Positions 48,187 through 57,489 of a stretch of 64,000 nt of DNA are shown here, in pieces. This DNA comes from Pseudomonas sp. MTM4 (lineage in GTDB: Bacteria > Pseudomonadota > Gammaproteobacteria > Pseudomonadales > Pseudomonadaceae). The notes under the pieces were generated by a model that worked only from the letters and a program-made list of their open reading frames with translations, was not told the origin of the DNA and searched no databases. The DNA lies in assembly GCF_019355055.1 (NCBI RefSeq), contig NZ_CP048411.1:1550001-1614000 (forward strand), read 5' to 3'. The position numbers and the translations under genes are program-made. Each line of letters begins with the position of its first letter. Within the stretch, counting starts at the first letter, position 1.

Positions 48187-49020
48187 TCAGTCGTTAGGCT
48201 CTGTGGCGGGCCTGACGAGGCGCTCCACAAAGAACTCCAAATGGCCCCGCGGCGTCGCCGGCAATGGCCAGGTATCCACCTTCTGCGCAATGGCCTTGAT
48301 CGCCAGCGAGCATTTGGCTCGCGGATAGGCCTCATAAACGGCGCGCTGTTTCTGTACCGCCTTGCGTACCGCCTCGTCGTACGGAACCGCGCCGACGTAT
48401 TGCAACGCTACATCGAGGAACCGCTCGGTCACCTTGCTCAGCTTGGCGAACAGGTTGCGGCCCTCCTGGGGCGCGTGTGCCATGTTCGCCAACACACGGA
48501 AACGGCTGATGCCATAGTCACGATTGAGCAGCTTGATCAACGCGTAAGCGTCGGTGATCGAAGTAGGCTCGTCGGTCACCACCAGCAAAATCTCCTGCGC
48601 GGCCCGAACGAAACTCACGACACCGTCGCCAATGCCTGCCGCGGTGTCGATGATCAGCACGTCGATATCGTTGCCGAGATCGCTGAACGCCTGGATCAGT
48701 CCTGAATGCTGCAGTGTAGACAGCTGCACCATGCTTTGCGTGCCGGATGCCGCGGGCACGACGCGGATGCCACCCGGCCCCTGAATCAATACGTCACGCA
48801 GGTCGCATTCGCCCGCAATGACATCGGCCAGCGTTCGCTTGGCGGTCAAACCCAGCAGTACGTCGACGTTGGCCAAGCCAAGGTCGGCATCGAGCAGCAC
48901 CACCCGACGACCAAGATCGGCCAGCGCCAGCGCCAGATTGACCGACACGTTGGTCTTGCCGACGCCACCCTTGCCGCCGGTAACTGCAATAACCTGTACG
49001 GGATGCATACCCATTTTCAC
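48187..49020 (-). CDS. fleN: Flagellar number regulator FleN (MinD-like ATPase)
   Basis: The product has 277 residues with Walker A VTGGKGGVGKTN, switch LDADLGLANVDVLLGL and LIIDTAAGIGDGVVSFVRAA. FleN binds FleQ and holds flagellar number to one. The ORF opens at GTG 49018-49020, with ATG codons at 49014 and 49008 as possible starts. The flhF-fleN-fliA order is the standard polar-flagellum module. Confidence 0.97.
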   Translation of the reverse strand: MKMGMHPVQVIAVTGGKGGVGKTNVSVNLALALADLGRRVVLLDADLGLANVDVLLGLTAKRTLADVIAGECDLRDVLIQGPGGIRVVPAASGTQSMVQLSTLQHSGLIQAFSDLGNDIDVLIIDTAAGIGDGVVSFVRAAQEILLVVTDEPTSITDAYALIKLLNRDYGISRFRVLANMAHAPQEGRNLFAKLSKVTERFLDVALQYVGAVPYDEAVRKAVQKQRAVYEAYPRAKCSLAIKAIAQKVDTWPLPATPRGHLEFFVERLVRPATEPND

Positions 49021-49105
49021 ACGCCTATATCTTGCTTGAGCCCTTGGGCCTTCGATGCGTTCAGCCCGAACGCGTCTTCTTTGTGTGTATCACGGAGCAA
49101 AGCGT

Positions 49106-50386
49106 TCATCCGACCTTCCGTGAAGAACCGTTGTACAGACCGGAGAACATGTCGGCCATGGTTTCCTCGCTGGGATTCTCCTCCGATTGCAGGCTCACCG
49201 CGCGACTGACCAGCTGATGACTGCGCGGCAGTTGCAGATCGTCGGGGATGCGCGGCCCATCGGTGAGGTACGCGATCGGCAGATGCTGGCTAATGGTGAG
49301 GCCGAGCACGTCACCCAGGCTACCGGCTTCATCAAGTTTAGTCAGAATGCAGCCGGCCAGCCCACAACGGCGATAGTGATGCCAGGTCGCCTTGAGCACC
49401 TGGCTCTGGCTGGTCGCCGGCAGCACCAGGTAGTTCTTCGATTTGATACCGCGGTCGGCCAAGGTATCGAGTTGCGCGCGCATCATCGGATCATTGGCCG
49501 GCAGCCCTGCGGTATCGATAAGGATCAGGCGCTTGCGGGCCAGCGGCTCCAGTGACTTGCTCAGCGGCTGGCTGGGATCGATCTGAATGACCGGCACGTC
49601 GAGGATGCGGCCCAGGGTCTTCAGCTGCTCCTGCGCACCGATGCGGAAGTTATCCATGCTCGCCAGGGCGATGCTCTGGGCGCCGTGCTTGAGCACGTAG
49701 CGCGCCGCGAGTTTCGCCAGCGTGGTGGTCTTGCCGGCACCGGCCGGACCGACCAGCGCAATGATGCCGCCCTCTTCCAGCGGCTCGACCTTGGTGACCT
49801 TGACCGCCTGGGCCAGGTGCGCCAGCACCATTCGCCAGGCCTGGCGCGGCTCGGACACATTCGCAACCTTTTCCAGCAAGGCGCGCGACAGGTCGGCGGG
49901 CAGGCCGATACGTTGCAGCCGGCGCCAGAGATTGGCCTGCTGCGGACGGCGGTTCTGCTCGTGGCCCCAGGCAATCGAGCCGAGCTGCATTTCGATCAGC
50001 TCACGCAGCCCCTGAAGCTCGGACTGCATGGCTTCCATCGCACGCGAGTCAGCCGCTGCCGGAGCAGCGACCGGCTTCGGCTGAGCGACCGCTGTCGGCT
50101 TCTCGTCAAGCAGTTGACGATCCTGGCCAGCGGCACTGCGCGACGGCGCGCTCAGCTCGGCATGGGCGCTGGCGATACGGGCCTGGGTTTTGCGCAGCTC
50201 GGCTTCCAGGGCCGCGTTCGGCTTCTTGGGCGCAGCGGGCTCCATCGGGTAATCAAGCATGGCCGTCAGCTCGACGCCGCCAGCGACACGACGGTTGCCC
50301 GTGATCACGGCATCGGCGCCCAGCTCGTCACGAATCATCTTCATGGCGATACGCATGTCGGCTGCGAAGAAACGTTTGACCTGCAT
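49106..50386 (-). CDS. flhF: Polar flagellum placement GTPase FlhF
   Basis: The product has 426 residues. An N-terminal basic domain (MQVKRFFAADMRIAMKMIRDELGADAVI) and a Pro/Ala-rich linker precede an SRP-type NG domain with GPAGAGKTTTLAKLAARYVL, DNFRIGAQEQL, LILIDTAG and LTKLDEAGSLG. FlhF recruits early basal-body proteins to the pole. It lies between flhA (15-bp gap) and fleN. Confidence 0.97.
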   Translation of the reverse strand: MQVKRFFAADMRIAMKMIRDELGADAVITGNRRVAGGVELTAMLDYPMEPAAPKKPNAALEAELRKTQARIASAHAELSAPSRSAAGQDRQLLDEKPTAVAQPKPVAAPAAADSRAMEAMQSELQGLRELIEMQLGSIAWGHEQNRRPQQANLWRRLQRIGLPADLSRALLEKVANVSEPRQAWRMVLAHLAQAVKVTKVEPLEEGGIIALVGPAGAGKTTTLAKLAARYVLKHGAQSIALASMDNFRIGAQEQLKTLGRILDVPVIQIDPSQPLSKSLEPLARKRLILIDTAGLPANDPMMRAQLDTLADRGIKSKNYLVLPATSQSQVLKATWHHYRRCGLAGCILTKLDEAGSLGDVLGLTISQHLPIAYLTDGPRIPDDLQLPRSHQLVSRAVSLQSEENPSEETMADMFSGLYNGSSRKVG

Positions 50387-50401
50387 GGCCTGTACCCTCG
50401 A

Positions 50402-52522
50402 TTAATTCTGACCCACCGTCGAAACGATGGTGACCTGCTTGTTATCCGGTATTTCCTGGTAGGCGAGGACATGGATGTTCGGTACCGCGAGCCGGGCGAA
50501 GCGCGACAGCATCGCGCGGACCGGACCCGCCACCAGCAGAATCGCCGGCTTACCCAACATTTCCTGACGCTGTGCCGCCTCTACCAGGGAACGCTGCAAT
50601 TTTTCGGCCATTCCGGGCTCCAGAAGAATGCCATCTTCGGAGCCCTGACCAGCCTTCTGCAGACTGTTGAGCAATATCTGTTCCAACCTGGGCTCAAGCG
50701 TGATCACAGGCAGCTGCGGCTCAAGCCCTACAACGTTCTGCACAATTGCGCGGGAGAGCGCGACCCGCACGGCAGCCACCATGGCGGCGGGATCTTGACT
50801 CTTGACGGCGACGTTGGCGATGGCCTCGGCAATGGTGCGAATGTCGCGTACCGGCACCTGCTCCTGCAGCAGCGCCTGCAACACCTTGAGCAAGGTGGAC
50901 AGGGAAATCATCCCAGGCACCAGCTCTTCGGCGAGCTTTGGCGAGCTCTTGGCCAGCAACTGCATCAGTTGCTGCACTTCTTCATGACCCAGCAACTCGT
51001 GGGCATGCTTGTGCAGGACCTGGTTCAGGTGAGTCGCAACCACGGTGCTAGCATCGACCACGGTGTAACCGAGCGACTGCGCCTGATCGCGCTGGCCGGG
51101 CTCGATCCACACCGCCTCCAGGCCGAACGCCGGGTCTTTGGCGGCGATGCCGTTGAGCGGCCCGAAAACCTGCCCCGGATTGATCGCCAGCTCGCGATCC
51201 GGATAGACCTCGGCTTCGGCCAGGCTCACCCCCATCAGCGTCAAACGATAGGCGTTGGGCAACAGATCGAGGTTGTCGCGGATATGCACCGAGGGCATCA
51301 GGAAGCCGAGATCCTGCGAGAGCTTCTTGCGTACGCCCTTGATTCGCGCCAACAGCTGCCCACCCTGGTTGCGATCGACCAGCGGAATCAGCCGGTAACC
51401 CACCTCCAGGCCGACCATATCGACAGGCGTCACATCATCCCAACCCAGTTCCTTGGTTTCTGCCGCGCGCTGCGCAGGCAGCGTTTCCAACTGCTTCTGC
51501 TCTTCCTGCTCGGTTTGCTGCTTGACCTGCTTCTGGCGATGCCAGATCCAGTAAGCACCGCCCGCGGCAACCGCGCCGAGACCGAGAAAAGACATATGCG
51601 GCATGCCTGGCACCAAACCCATGGCAATCATGATGCCGGCGGACACCGCCAGCGCCTTGGGCGAGGCGAACATCTGCCGGTTGACTTGCTGGCCCATGTC
51701 CTCGGAGCTGGTCACGCGAGTCACCATGATGGCGGCTGCGGTCGATAGCAGCAGCGAAGGGATCTGCGCGACGAGGCCGTCACCAATGGTCAGCAAGGCG
51801 TAAACCTGACCCGCCTCGCTGAAGCTCATGCCGTGCTGCGCCATACCGATGCCGACGCCGCCGATGAGGTTGATGAACAGAATCAGCAGGCCGGCGATGG
51901 CGTCGCCACGCACGAACTTGCTGGCACCGTCCATCGAGCCATAGAAATCCGCCTCGGAAGCCACTTCGACGCGGCGCTTTTTGGCTTCGGCCTGGTCGAT
52001 GAGTCCGGCGTTGAGGTCAGCGTCGATCGCCATCTGCTTGCCAGGCATCGCGTCGAGGGTAAAGCGCGCGCTCACCTCGGAAATCCGCCCGGCGCCCTTG
52101 GTGACCACCACGAAGTTGATAATCATCAGGATCGCGAAGACGACGATACCGACCACGTAGTTGCCGCCGATCACCACGTTGCCGAAGGCCTCGATCACGT
52201 GTCCGGCTGCGGAGCCACCCTCGTGGCCATTGATCAACACCACCCGAGTCGAGGCCACGTTCAGCGCCAATCGCATCAACGTGGCGACCAGCAGGATCGT
52301 CGGGAACACCGCAAAATCAAGCGGCCTCAGCGCATAGACACTGACCAGCAGCACGACGATGGACAGCGCGATGTTGAAGGTGAACAGCAGATCCAGCAGG
52401 AACGGCGGCACCGACAGCATCATCATGCCCATCATCACAAGCAGCAGCAGCGGCACGCCAAGGTTGCCGCGACCTGCGCCCGCCAGGCCATTGCGAATGT
52501 TGATGAGTTGCGTGCGATCCAA
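50402..52522 (-). CDS. flhA: Flagellar type III export protein FlhA
   Basis: The product has 706 residues: eight membrane helices in the first half, with the FHIPEP-type loop KGAGRISEVSARFTLDAMPGKQMAIDADLNAGLI, and a large cytoplasmic nonameric-ring domain in the second. The start is a TTG codon in either case. I choose TTG 52520-52522 (MDRTQLINIRNG) because this is the family start and CCGGGG precedes it; a TTG at 52537 has no Shine-Dalgarno. A sigma-54 promoter lies at 52581-52598. Confidence 0.95.
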   Translation of the reverse strand: MDRTQLINIRNGLAGAGRGNLGVPLLLLVMMGMMMLSVPPFLLDLLFTFNIALSIVVLLVSVYALRPLDFAVFPTILLVATLMRLALNVASTRVVLINGHEGGSAAGHVIEAFGNVVIGGNYVVGIVVFAILMIINFVVVTKGAGRISEVSARFTLDAMPGKQMAIDADLNAGLIDQAEAKKRRVEVASEADFYGSMDGASKFVRGDAIAGLLILFINLIGGVGIGMAQHGMSFSEAGQVYALLTIGDGLVAQIPSLLLSTAAAIMVTRVTSSEDMGQQVNRQMFASPKALAVSAGIMIAMGLVPGMPHMSFLGLGAVAAGGAYWIWHRQKQVKQQTEQEEQKQLETLPAQRAAETKELGWDDVTPVDMVGLEVGYRLIPLVDRNQGGQLLARIKGVRKKLSQDLGFLMPSVHIRDNLDLLPNAYRLTLMGVSLAEAEVYPDRELAINPGQVFGPLNGIAAKDPAFGLEAVWIEPGQRDQAQSLGYTVVDASTVVATHLNQVLHKHAHELLGHEEVQQLMQLLAKSSPKLAEELVPGMISLSTLLKVLQALLQEQVPVRDIRTIAEAIANVAVKSQDPAAMVAAVRVALSRAIVQNVVGLEPQLPVITLEPRLEQILLNSLQKAGQGSEDGILLEPGMAEKLQRSLVEAAQRQEMLGKPAILLVAGPVRAMLSRFARLAVPNIHVLAYQEIPDNKQVTIVSTVGQN

Positions 52523-52580
52523 TGTAGACCCCGGCAAAGCAGACCAAAGAATTGACGCGAAGCGCGCCCTGCCGAGGCTA

Positions 52581-52598
52581 TAGCAAGAAGGAGTCCAA
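52581..52598 (-). promoter_or_regulatory. Candidate sigma-54 promoter of flhA-flhF-fleN
   Basis: The minus strand reads TTGGACTCCTTCTTGCTA, with GG and GC ten bases apart and a TTGCT core. The start would be near 52571, about 50 nt before flhA. Confidence 0.7.
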
Positions 52599-52788
52599 CT
52601 TGCTCAAGACCACTGAGTTCGGTTCGGGCGGCGCGCACCGTCCAGGACGATGCCGACTGGCATAGCGGTATTCGAACCGACCGGGGACTGGGCAGTCTCA
52701 CTCCTAGCATCGTCGCCAGCCCGAAGCGTGGCTGACGGTGCTGCGACTGGCGGCCCTGCCGCTTTATTCACCTACCAGGAGTTTTGCC

Positions 52789-53310
52789 ATGAAACAGTGG
52801 ATTATCGCGGCGCTTGCCGGCTGCACGGCCATGGGCCTGCATGCCGAAACCCTCAGCGTACCGGTCAAGGCCGTGACCGCCCAAGGCGTTGGCGAATCCG
52901 TCGGCACCGTCAAGATCGAAAGCAGCCAGTACGGGCTGGTATTCCGTCCCGAACTGTCGGGCCTGGAATCCGGCGCCCATGGTTTCCATATTCACGCAAA
53001 AGGCGATTGCGGGCCGGCCGACAAGGACGGCGAAGCCGTCGCGGCAGGCGCAGCAGGTGGTCATTGGGATCCGCAGAACACCGGCAAGCATGGCGAGCCC
53101 TGGGGCGACGGCCATATGGGCGATCTTCCGGCGCTGATGGTCGACGGTGCCGGCAACGCCAGCCAGCCGGTTCTCGCGCCCCGCCTGAAAAGCCTTGGCG
53201 ACATCAAAGGCCTGGCGCTGATGGTCCACAAGGGTGGCGACAACCATTCCGACCATCCACAGCCGCTTGGCGGCGGCGGCGCTCGGGTTGCCTGCGGGGT
53301 GATTGAGTAA
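52789..53310 (+). CDS. sodC: Periplasmic Cu/Zn superoxide dismutase
   Basis: The product has 173 residues with a signal peptide ([19 protein letters not shown]). Copper/zinc ligands appear in [37 protein letters not shown] and [28 protein letters not shown], including the paired cysteines of the conserved disulfide. It dismutates superoxide in the periplasm. CAGGAG precedes the ATG. It lies on the opposite strand between flhA and flhB, interrupting an otherwise leftward flagellar block. Confidence 0.97.
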   Translation: MKQWIIAALAGCTAMGLHAETLSVPVKAVTAQGVGESVGTVKIESSQYGLVFRPELSGLESGAHGFHIHAKGDCGPADKDGEAVAAGAAGGHWDPQNTGKHGEPWGDGHMGDLPALMVDGAGNASQPVLAPRLKSLGDIKGLALMVHKGGDNHSDHPQPLGGGGARVACGVIE

Positions 53311-53330
53311 GAGCAGCTGGAAGTACGTAG

Positions 53331-53475
53331 CACGTAGGGTGGGCTTTAGCCCTCCAGACCCAGGCTACAGTGCTGCGGTGGCGGTGGCGGTGGCGGTGGG
53401 CTGAAGCGGAGCGCCGCCCGGCCCACCAGATTCGAGCTACCTTCCTGCGGTGGGCTGAAGCCCACCCTACGACAA
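53331..53475. repeat. GTAGGGTGGGC-family repeat with GCGGTG microsatellite
   Basis: CACGTAGGGTGGGCTTTAGCCC at the left and GGTGGGCTGAAGCCCACCCTACG at the right form the outer arms. Between them GCGGTG is repeated four times (53375-53398), followed by GGGCTGAAGCGGAGCGCCGCCCGGCCCACC. The family is the same as at 7184-7633. It occupies most of the sodC-flhB gap and would form a long hairpin in either transcript. Confidence 0.8.
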
Positions 53476-53513
53476 CTACGAAGGTTCAAACTCGAACGCA
53501 GCTTTCGGGCCAC

Positions 53514-54650
53514 TCATTCATCCCTTCGCAGATCTGGCGGAATCGGCAGATTGCCCAGCGGATCCGGCCGTTTGCCCTTGCCGGAACGGTACTGGCGTAG
53601 CTGATAGACGTACGCCAATACCTGCGCCACGGCCAGATAGAGCCCCGCCGGGATTTCCTGGTCAAGTTCCGTGGAGTAGTACACCGCCCGCGCCAGTGCC
53701 GGAGATTCGAGTACCGTCACCTGATGCTCGTTGGCGATCTCGCGAATCTTCAAGGCCACGAAATCGCCGCCCTTGGCCACCAGCATCGGCGCCCCGCCTT
53801 TGTCGCCGTCGTATTTCAGCGCCACAGCGAAGTGGGTCGGGTTGGTGATGACCACATCGGCTTCCGGCACCGCCTGCATCATCCGGCGCTGAGCGGCATC
53901 GCGCTGCAGCTGGCGTATCCGCGATTTGACTTCGGGTTTGCCTTCGCTGTCCTTGTACTCGTCGCGCACTTCCTGCTTGGTCATCATCAGCTTCTGCTTG
54001 TTGTCCCAGAGCTGAAACGGCACGTCCACCGCGGCAATCAGGATCAGACCGCAGGCCATCCACAGCGCGCACCAGCCCACCACCTCGGCGCTGTGCATGA
54101 TGGCCAGATCCAACGGCTGTTTGGCGATGGACAGCAGGTCGTCCTGATAGGCGTTGAGCACCGCCAGTGCCACCAGCAACACCACGAGAAACTTGCCCAG
54201 CGCCTTCAGCAGCTCGACCAGCGCCTTGGTCGAGAACATCCGTTTCAGACCGGGGCCGGGGTTCATGCGGCTGAACTTGGGCGCCATCGCCTTACCCGAG
54301 AACAACCAGCCGCCCAACGAGATCGGCCCGATAATGGACACGATCAGCAGCACGATCAGCAGCGGCATGATGGCCTCCAGCGCAATCATCCCGCTGCTCA
54401 TCAGCAGTTGCACCATGGCGCTCTCATCCAGCAGCGTTTCGCGGCTGAGCTCGAAATTGCTTTGCATCATGGCCATCAGGCTACCGGCCAGGCTGCCGCC
54501 AGAGGCCAGCAAACCGCCGATGCCACCTAGCGTCACCGCGACGGTGCTCAGTTCACGGGAACGGGCGAGCTGACCTTTTTCGCGGGATTCACGGAGGCGT
54601 TTCTCCGTGGGTTCCTCGCTTTTATCGGCACCGCTTTCGCTCTCAGCCAT
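53514..54650 (-). CDS. flhB: Flagellar export switch protein FlhB
   Basis: The product has 378 residues: a charged N-terminus (KSEEPTEKRLRESREKGQLARSRE), four membrane helices, and the cytoplasmic domain with the self-cleavage motif NPTHFAVAL near residue 268. Cleavage changes export from hook to filament substrates. The short protein at 37150 is a homologue of its C-terminal part. It is 36 bp after fliR. Confidence 0.97.
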   Translation of the reverse strand: MAESESGADKSEEPTEKRLRESREKGQLARSRELSTVAVTLGGIGGLLASGGSLAGSLMAMMQSNFELSRETLLDESAMVQLLMSSGMIALEAIMPLLIVLLIVSIIGPISLGGWLFSGKAMAPKFSRMNPGPGLKRMFSTKALVELLKALGKFLVVLLVALAVLNAYQDDLLSIAKQPLDLAIMHSAEVVGWCALWMACGLILIAAVDVPFQLWDNKQKLMMTKQEVRDEYKDSEGKPEVKSRIRQLQRDAAQRRMMQAVPEADVVITNPTHFAVALKYDGDKGGAPMLVAKGGDFVALKIREIANEHQVTVLESPALARAVYYSTELDQEIPAGLYLAVAQVLAYVYQLRQYRSGKGKRPDPLGNLPIPPDLRRDE

Positions 54651-54686
54651 GCGCGGCCTCCGGCAGCTGTGAACAAGACATTGGCA

Positions 54687-55466
54687 TCAGCGTAGTCCGA
54701 TCAGTTCGCGAAGCATGCCTAACGCCTCGCTGACGAAAGTCTGGTACTGCGCGAGGATATCGGCCATGCCGATCCAGACCACGATCAGGCCGAGCACCAA
54801 GGTCAGCGGAAAACCGATCGAAAAGATGTTCAACTGCGGCGCGGCGCGCGTCATCAGACCGAAGGCCAGATTCACCACCAGCAGCGCGGTAATCGCCGGC
54901 AACACCAGCAGCAGTCCGGCCCCCAGCACCCAGCCCAGTTTGCCCGCCACTTCCCAGAAATGATTGGTGCCGACCAGCCAGCCGCCGATCGGCAGAGTGG
55001 TGAAGCTTTCGGTGAGGATTTCCAGCACGACCAAGTGGCCGTTCATCGCCAGGAACAGCAGGATCACCAGCATGTTGAAGAATTGGCCGATCACCGGCAC
55101 CGAAACACCATTGGCCGGGTCGACCATCGACGCGAAACCCAGCCCCATCTGCATAGCGAGCAGCTGCCCCGAGACGATGAACAGCTGAAAAAACAACTGC
55201 AGCACGAAGCCCAGCATCACCCCGATCAAAATCTGTTCGGCAATCAGCACCAATGCCTGCGCGCTCAGCGCCTCCACCACCGGCACTGGCGGCAACCCGG
55301 GAACCAACACGATCGAAATGGCGAGCGCCAGGTAAAGCCGCACCCGCATCGGCACCAGCTGGGTACCGATGATCGGCATGCTCATCAGCAGCGCCGCGAT
55401 GCGAAACAGCGGCAGCAGGAACTGCCCGACCCAGGCGCCGATCTGCGCATCGCTGAGTTCAAGCAT
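54687..55466 (-). CDS. fliR: Flagellar export protein FliR
   Basis: The product has 259 residues with six membrane segments and the family blocks MSMPIIGTQLVPMRVRLYLALAISIVL and FGLMTRAAPQLNIFSIGFPLTL. Together with FliP and FliQ it forms the export gate. It is 33 bp after fliQ. Confidence 0.97.
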   Translation of the reverse strand: MLELSDAQIGAWVGQFLLPLFRIAALLMSMPIIGTQLVPMRVRLYLALAISIVLVPGLPPVPVVEALSAQALVLIAEQILIGVMLGFVLQLFFQLFIVSGQLLAMQMGLGFASMVDPANGVSVPVIGQFFNMLVILLFLAMNGHLVVLEILTESFTTLPIGGWLVGTNHFWEVAGKLGWVLGAGLLLVLPAITALLVVNLAFGLMTRAAPQLNIFSIGFPLTLVLGLIVVWIGMADILAQYQTFVSEALGMLRELIGLR

Positions 55467-55499
55467 CGGGGCGCACCATGCGGGCGGTGATCATCACGA

Positions 55500-55769
55500 C
55501 TAGCCGATGATCAATGGAATGTTCTGAATCAAGCCTTGGGTGTACTCCATCAGTTCCCTGACCAGCCAGGGCCCGGCCCAGATCAACGTCAGCAGCATCA
55601 CCAGCAGGCGCGGCAGAAAGCTCAGCGTCTGTTCGTTAATCTGCGTGGCGGCCTGGAACATCGCCACCACCAGCCCCACCAGCAGACTCGGGACCACCAG
55701 CACACCGACGATCATGGCCGTCATCCACAAGCCTTCGCGAAACAGATCCACCGCAACTTCGGGTGTCAT
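55500..55769 (-). CDS. fliQ: Flagellar export protein FliQ
   Basis: The product has 89 residues with two membrane helices and the FliQ pattern MTPEVAVDLFREGLWMTAMIVGVLVVPSLLVGLVVAMFQAATQINEQTLSFLPRL. It packs around FliP in the export gate. It is 16 bp after fliP. Confidence 0.97.
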   Translation of the reverse strand: MTPEVAVDLFREGLWMTAMIVGVLVVPSLLVGLVVAMFQAATQINEQTLSFLPRLLVMLLTLIWAGPWLVRELMEYTQGLIQNIPLIIG

Positions 55770-55785
55770 GGGCGTCTTCCTCGCG

Positions 55786-56562
55786 CTAAAGCGTGCCGAA
55801 ACTGCCGGCGAGCGTGCCGATGATCAAACCCCAGCCGTCAATCAGCACGAACAGCATGATCTTGAACGGCAACGAGATGATCAGTGGCGACAGCATCATC
55901 ATGCCCATCGCCATCAGTACGCTGGCCACCACCATGTCGATGATCAGAAACGGAATGAAGATCATGAAGCCAATCTGGAACGCGGTTTTCAGCTCGGAAG
56001 TCACGAATGCCGGTACCAGAATCGTCAGGGGAGCGGCATCCGGCGACTGGATGTCGGTGCGCCGCGAAAGCCGTACGAACAACTCGAGATCGCTTTCGCG
56101 GGTTTGCGCGAGCATGAAGTTCTTCAGCGGCACCTCAGCCCGAGCGATCGCATCCTGCGCGGATAATTGCTCGTTCAGATAGGGTTGCACCGCCTCGTTG
56201 TTTATCCGTTCGAACACCGGCGCCATGATGAACAGTGTCAAAAAGATCGTCAGGCCGACGAGGATCTGGTTCGAGGGCGTCTGTTGCAGGCCCAACGCCT
56301 GACGCAGAATGGAAAAGACGATGATGATCCGCGTGAAGCTGGTCATCAGCATGACGAACGCCGGAATGAAGCTCAGCGCCGTCATGATCAGCAGAATCTG
56401 CAGGCTGACCGAATATTCCTGCTGCCCCTCGGCGTCGGTGCTCAACGTGATGGCCGGGATCGACAGCGGGTTATCGCCCTGGGTAATCAGACCGCCGGCA
56501 TCCTGCCCCACAGCAAAAGGAGCGGCCAATACCAGCAGGACCGCCAGCAACAATCGAAGCAT
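55786..56562 (-). CDS. fliP: Flagellar export protein FliP
   Basis: The product has 258 residues: a cleavable signal peptide, then four membrane helices with the FliP hallmarks [43 protein letters not shown] sequence and [42 protein letters not shown]. It is the core of the export gate. Its ATG overlaps the fliO stop by one base. Confidence 0.97.
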   Translation of the reverse strand: MLRLLLAVLLVLAAPFAVGQDAGGLITQGDNPLSIPAITLSTDAEGQQEYSVSLQILLIMTALSFIPAFVMLMTSFTRIIIVFSILRQALGLQQTPSNQILVGLTIFLTLFIMAPVFERINNEAVQPYLNEQLSAQDAIARAEVPLKNFMLAQTRESDLELFVRLSRRTDIQSPDAAPLTILVPAFVTSELKTAFQIGFMIFIPFLIIDMVVASVLMAMGMMMLSPLIISLPFKIMLFVLIDGWGLIIGTLAGSFGTL

Positions 56563-56981
56563 CAGGGTTTGTCCTTCTGATCCCGGCCGAGCAATTCCAT
56601 CAGGCGCTGGGCAAATTCGGGGTTTGCCGGCTCCGCATCCGGCAGATGAACCGGCTCTTCCAGTACATGCAGCGGCGTAATGCGCCCGGCACTCAGGCCG
56701 AGCAGTACCTGCTCGCTACCGACCTGTACCAGCACCAGGCGCTCGCGTGGCCCAAGGGCGTGGCTGGAGATCAGCTTGATGGCTTGGTTGCTGCGCGGAT
56801 TGATCTGTTGCATCCGACGCAGCAGCCAGGCAAGCAGAAAGATCAGCCCGATCACCAGCAACAGGCCGAACAGCAGCTTGGTCATCTGCGTGCCCATGCC
56901 CGTGCTGCTCATGCTTGCCGCGGGTTCGGCGGCCATTGCCGGCAATGCCAGCGCGAGCGAAAGGAAAACCAGGGCTTTCAT
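56562..56981 (-). CDS. fliO: Flagellar biosynthesis protein FliO
   Basis: The product has 139 residues: an N-terminal hydrophobic signal ([17 protein letters not shown]), one membrane helix ([19 protein letters not shown]) and a cytoplasmic tail ([33 protein letters not shown]) typical of FliO. It stabilises FliP during assembly of the export gate. One base separates it from fliN. Confidence 0.95.
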   Translation of the reverse strand: MKALVFLSLALALPAMAAEPAASMSSTGMGTQMTKLLFGLLLVIGLIFLLAWLLRRMQQINPRSNQAIKLISSHALGPRERLVLVQVGSEQVLLGLSAGRITPLHVLEEPVHLPDAEPANPEFAQRLMELLGRDQKDKP

Positions 56982-56982
56982 C

Positions 56983-57450
56983 TCAGCGCAACTTCTTGAT
57001 GCGTTCGCTTGGACTGATCACGTCAGTCAGACGAATGCCGAACTTCTCATTCACCACCACTACTTCGCCGTGGGCGATCAGCGTGCCGTTGACCAGCACG
57101 TCCAGCGGCTCGCCGGCCAGGCGGTCGAGCTCCACCACCGAGCCCTGGTTGAGCTGCAGTAGATTGCGAATGCTGATCTCGGTGCTGCCGACTTCCATGG
57201 AGATGGAAACCGGAATATCGAGGATCACGTCCAGGTTCGGGCCGTCGAGACCGGCCGTTGCGGCCGACTTCGGACCGCTGCCAAACTCCTCCAATGGCGC
57301 ACGTGGCGGTGCCGGCGCGGTGGCCGGCCCCTGATTCAGCAGCGCATCGATATCGTCCTGGTTGGCATCGCCCGCCTCGGCCAGCGCCGATGCCCATTCA
57401 TCGGCCAGCGCCTGCTCTTCGGCGGAAGTGTTTTCGTGTTCGTCTGCCAT
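56983..57450 (-). CDS. fliN: Flagellar motor switch protein FliN
   Basis: The product has 155 residues. An acidic N-terminus (ENTSAEEQALADEWASALAEAGDANQDDIDALLNQ) precedes a SpoA/surface-presentation domain: LDVILDIPVSISMEVGSTEISIRNLLQLNQGSVVELDRLAGEPLDVLVNG. With FliM and FliG it forms the C-ring. Followed by fliO. Confidence 0.97.
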   Translation of the reverse strand: MADEHENTSAEEQALADEWASALAEAGDANQDDIDALLNQGPATAPAPPRAPLEEFGSGPKSAATAGLDGPNLDVILDIPVSISMEVGSTEISIRNLLQLNQGSVVELDRLAGEPLDVLVNGTLIAHGEVVVVNEKFGIRLTDVISPSERIKKLR

Positions 57451-57489
57451 CGTTAGTCCTCGACCGGCTGGTAAATGAATTGAAAGCTA

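Noticed and set aside
49685..51748. 687-codon plus-strand open frame
   Set aside because: It lies antisense to flhF and flhA, both firmly identified; its His/Gln/Arg-rich translation is typical of a complement-strand shadow.
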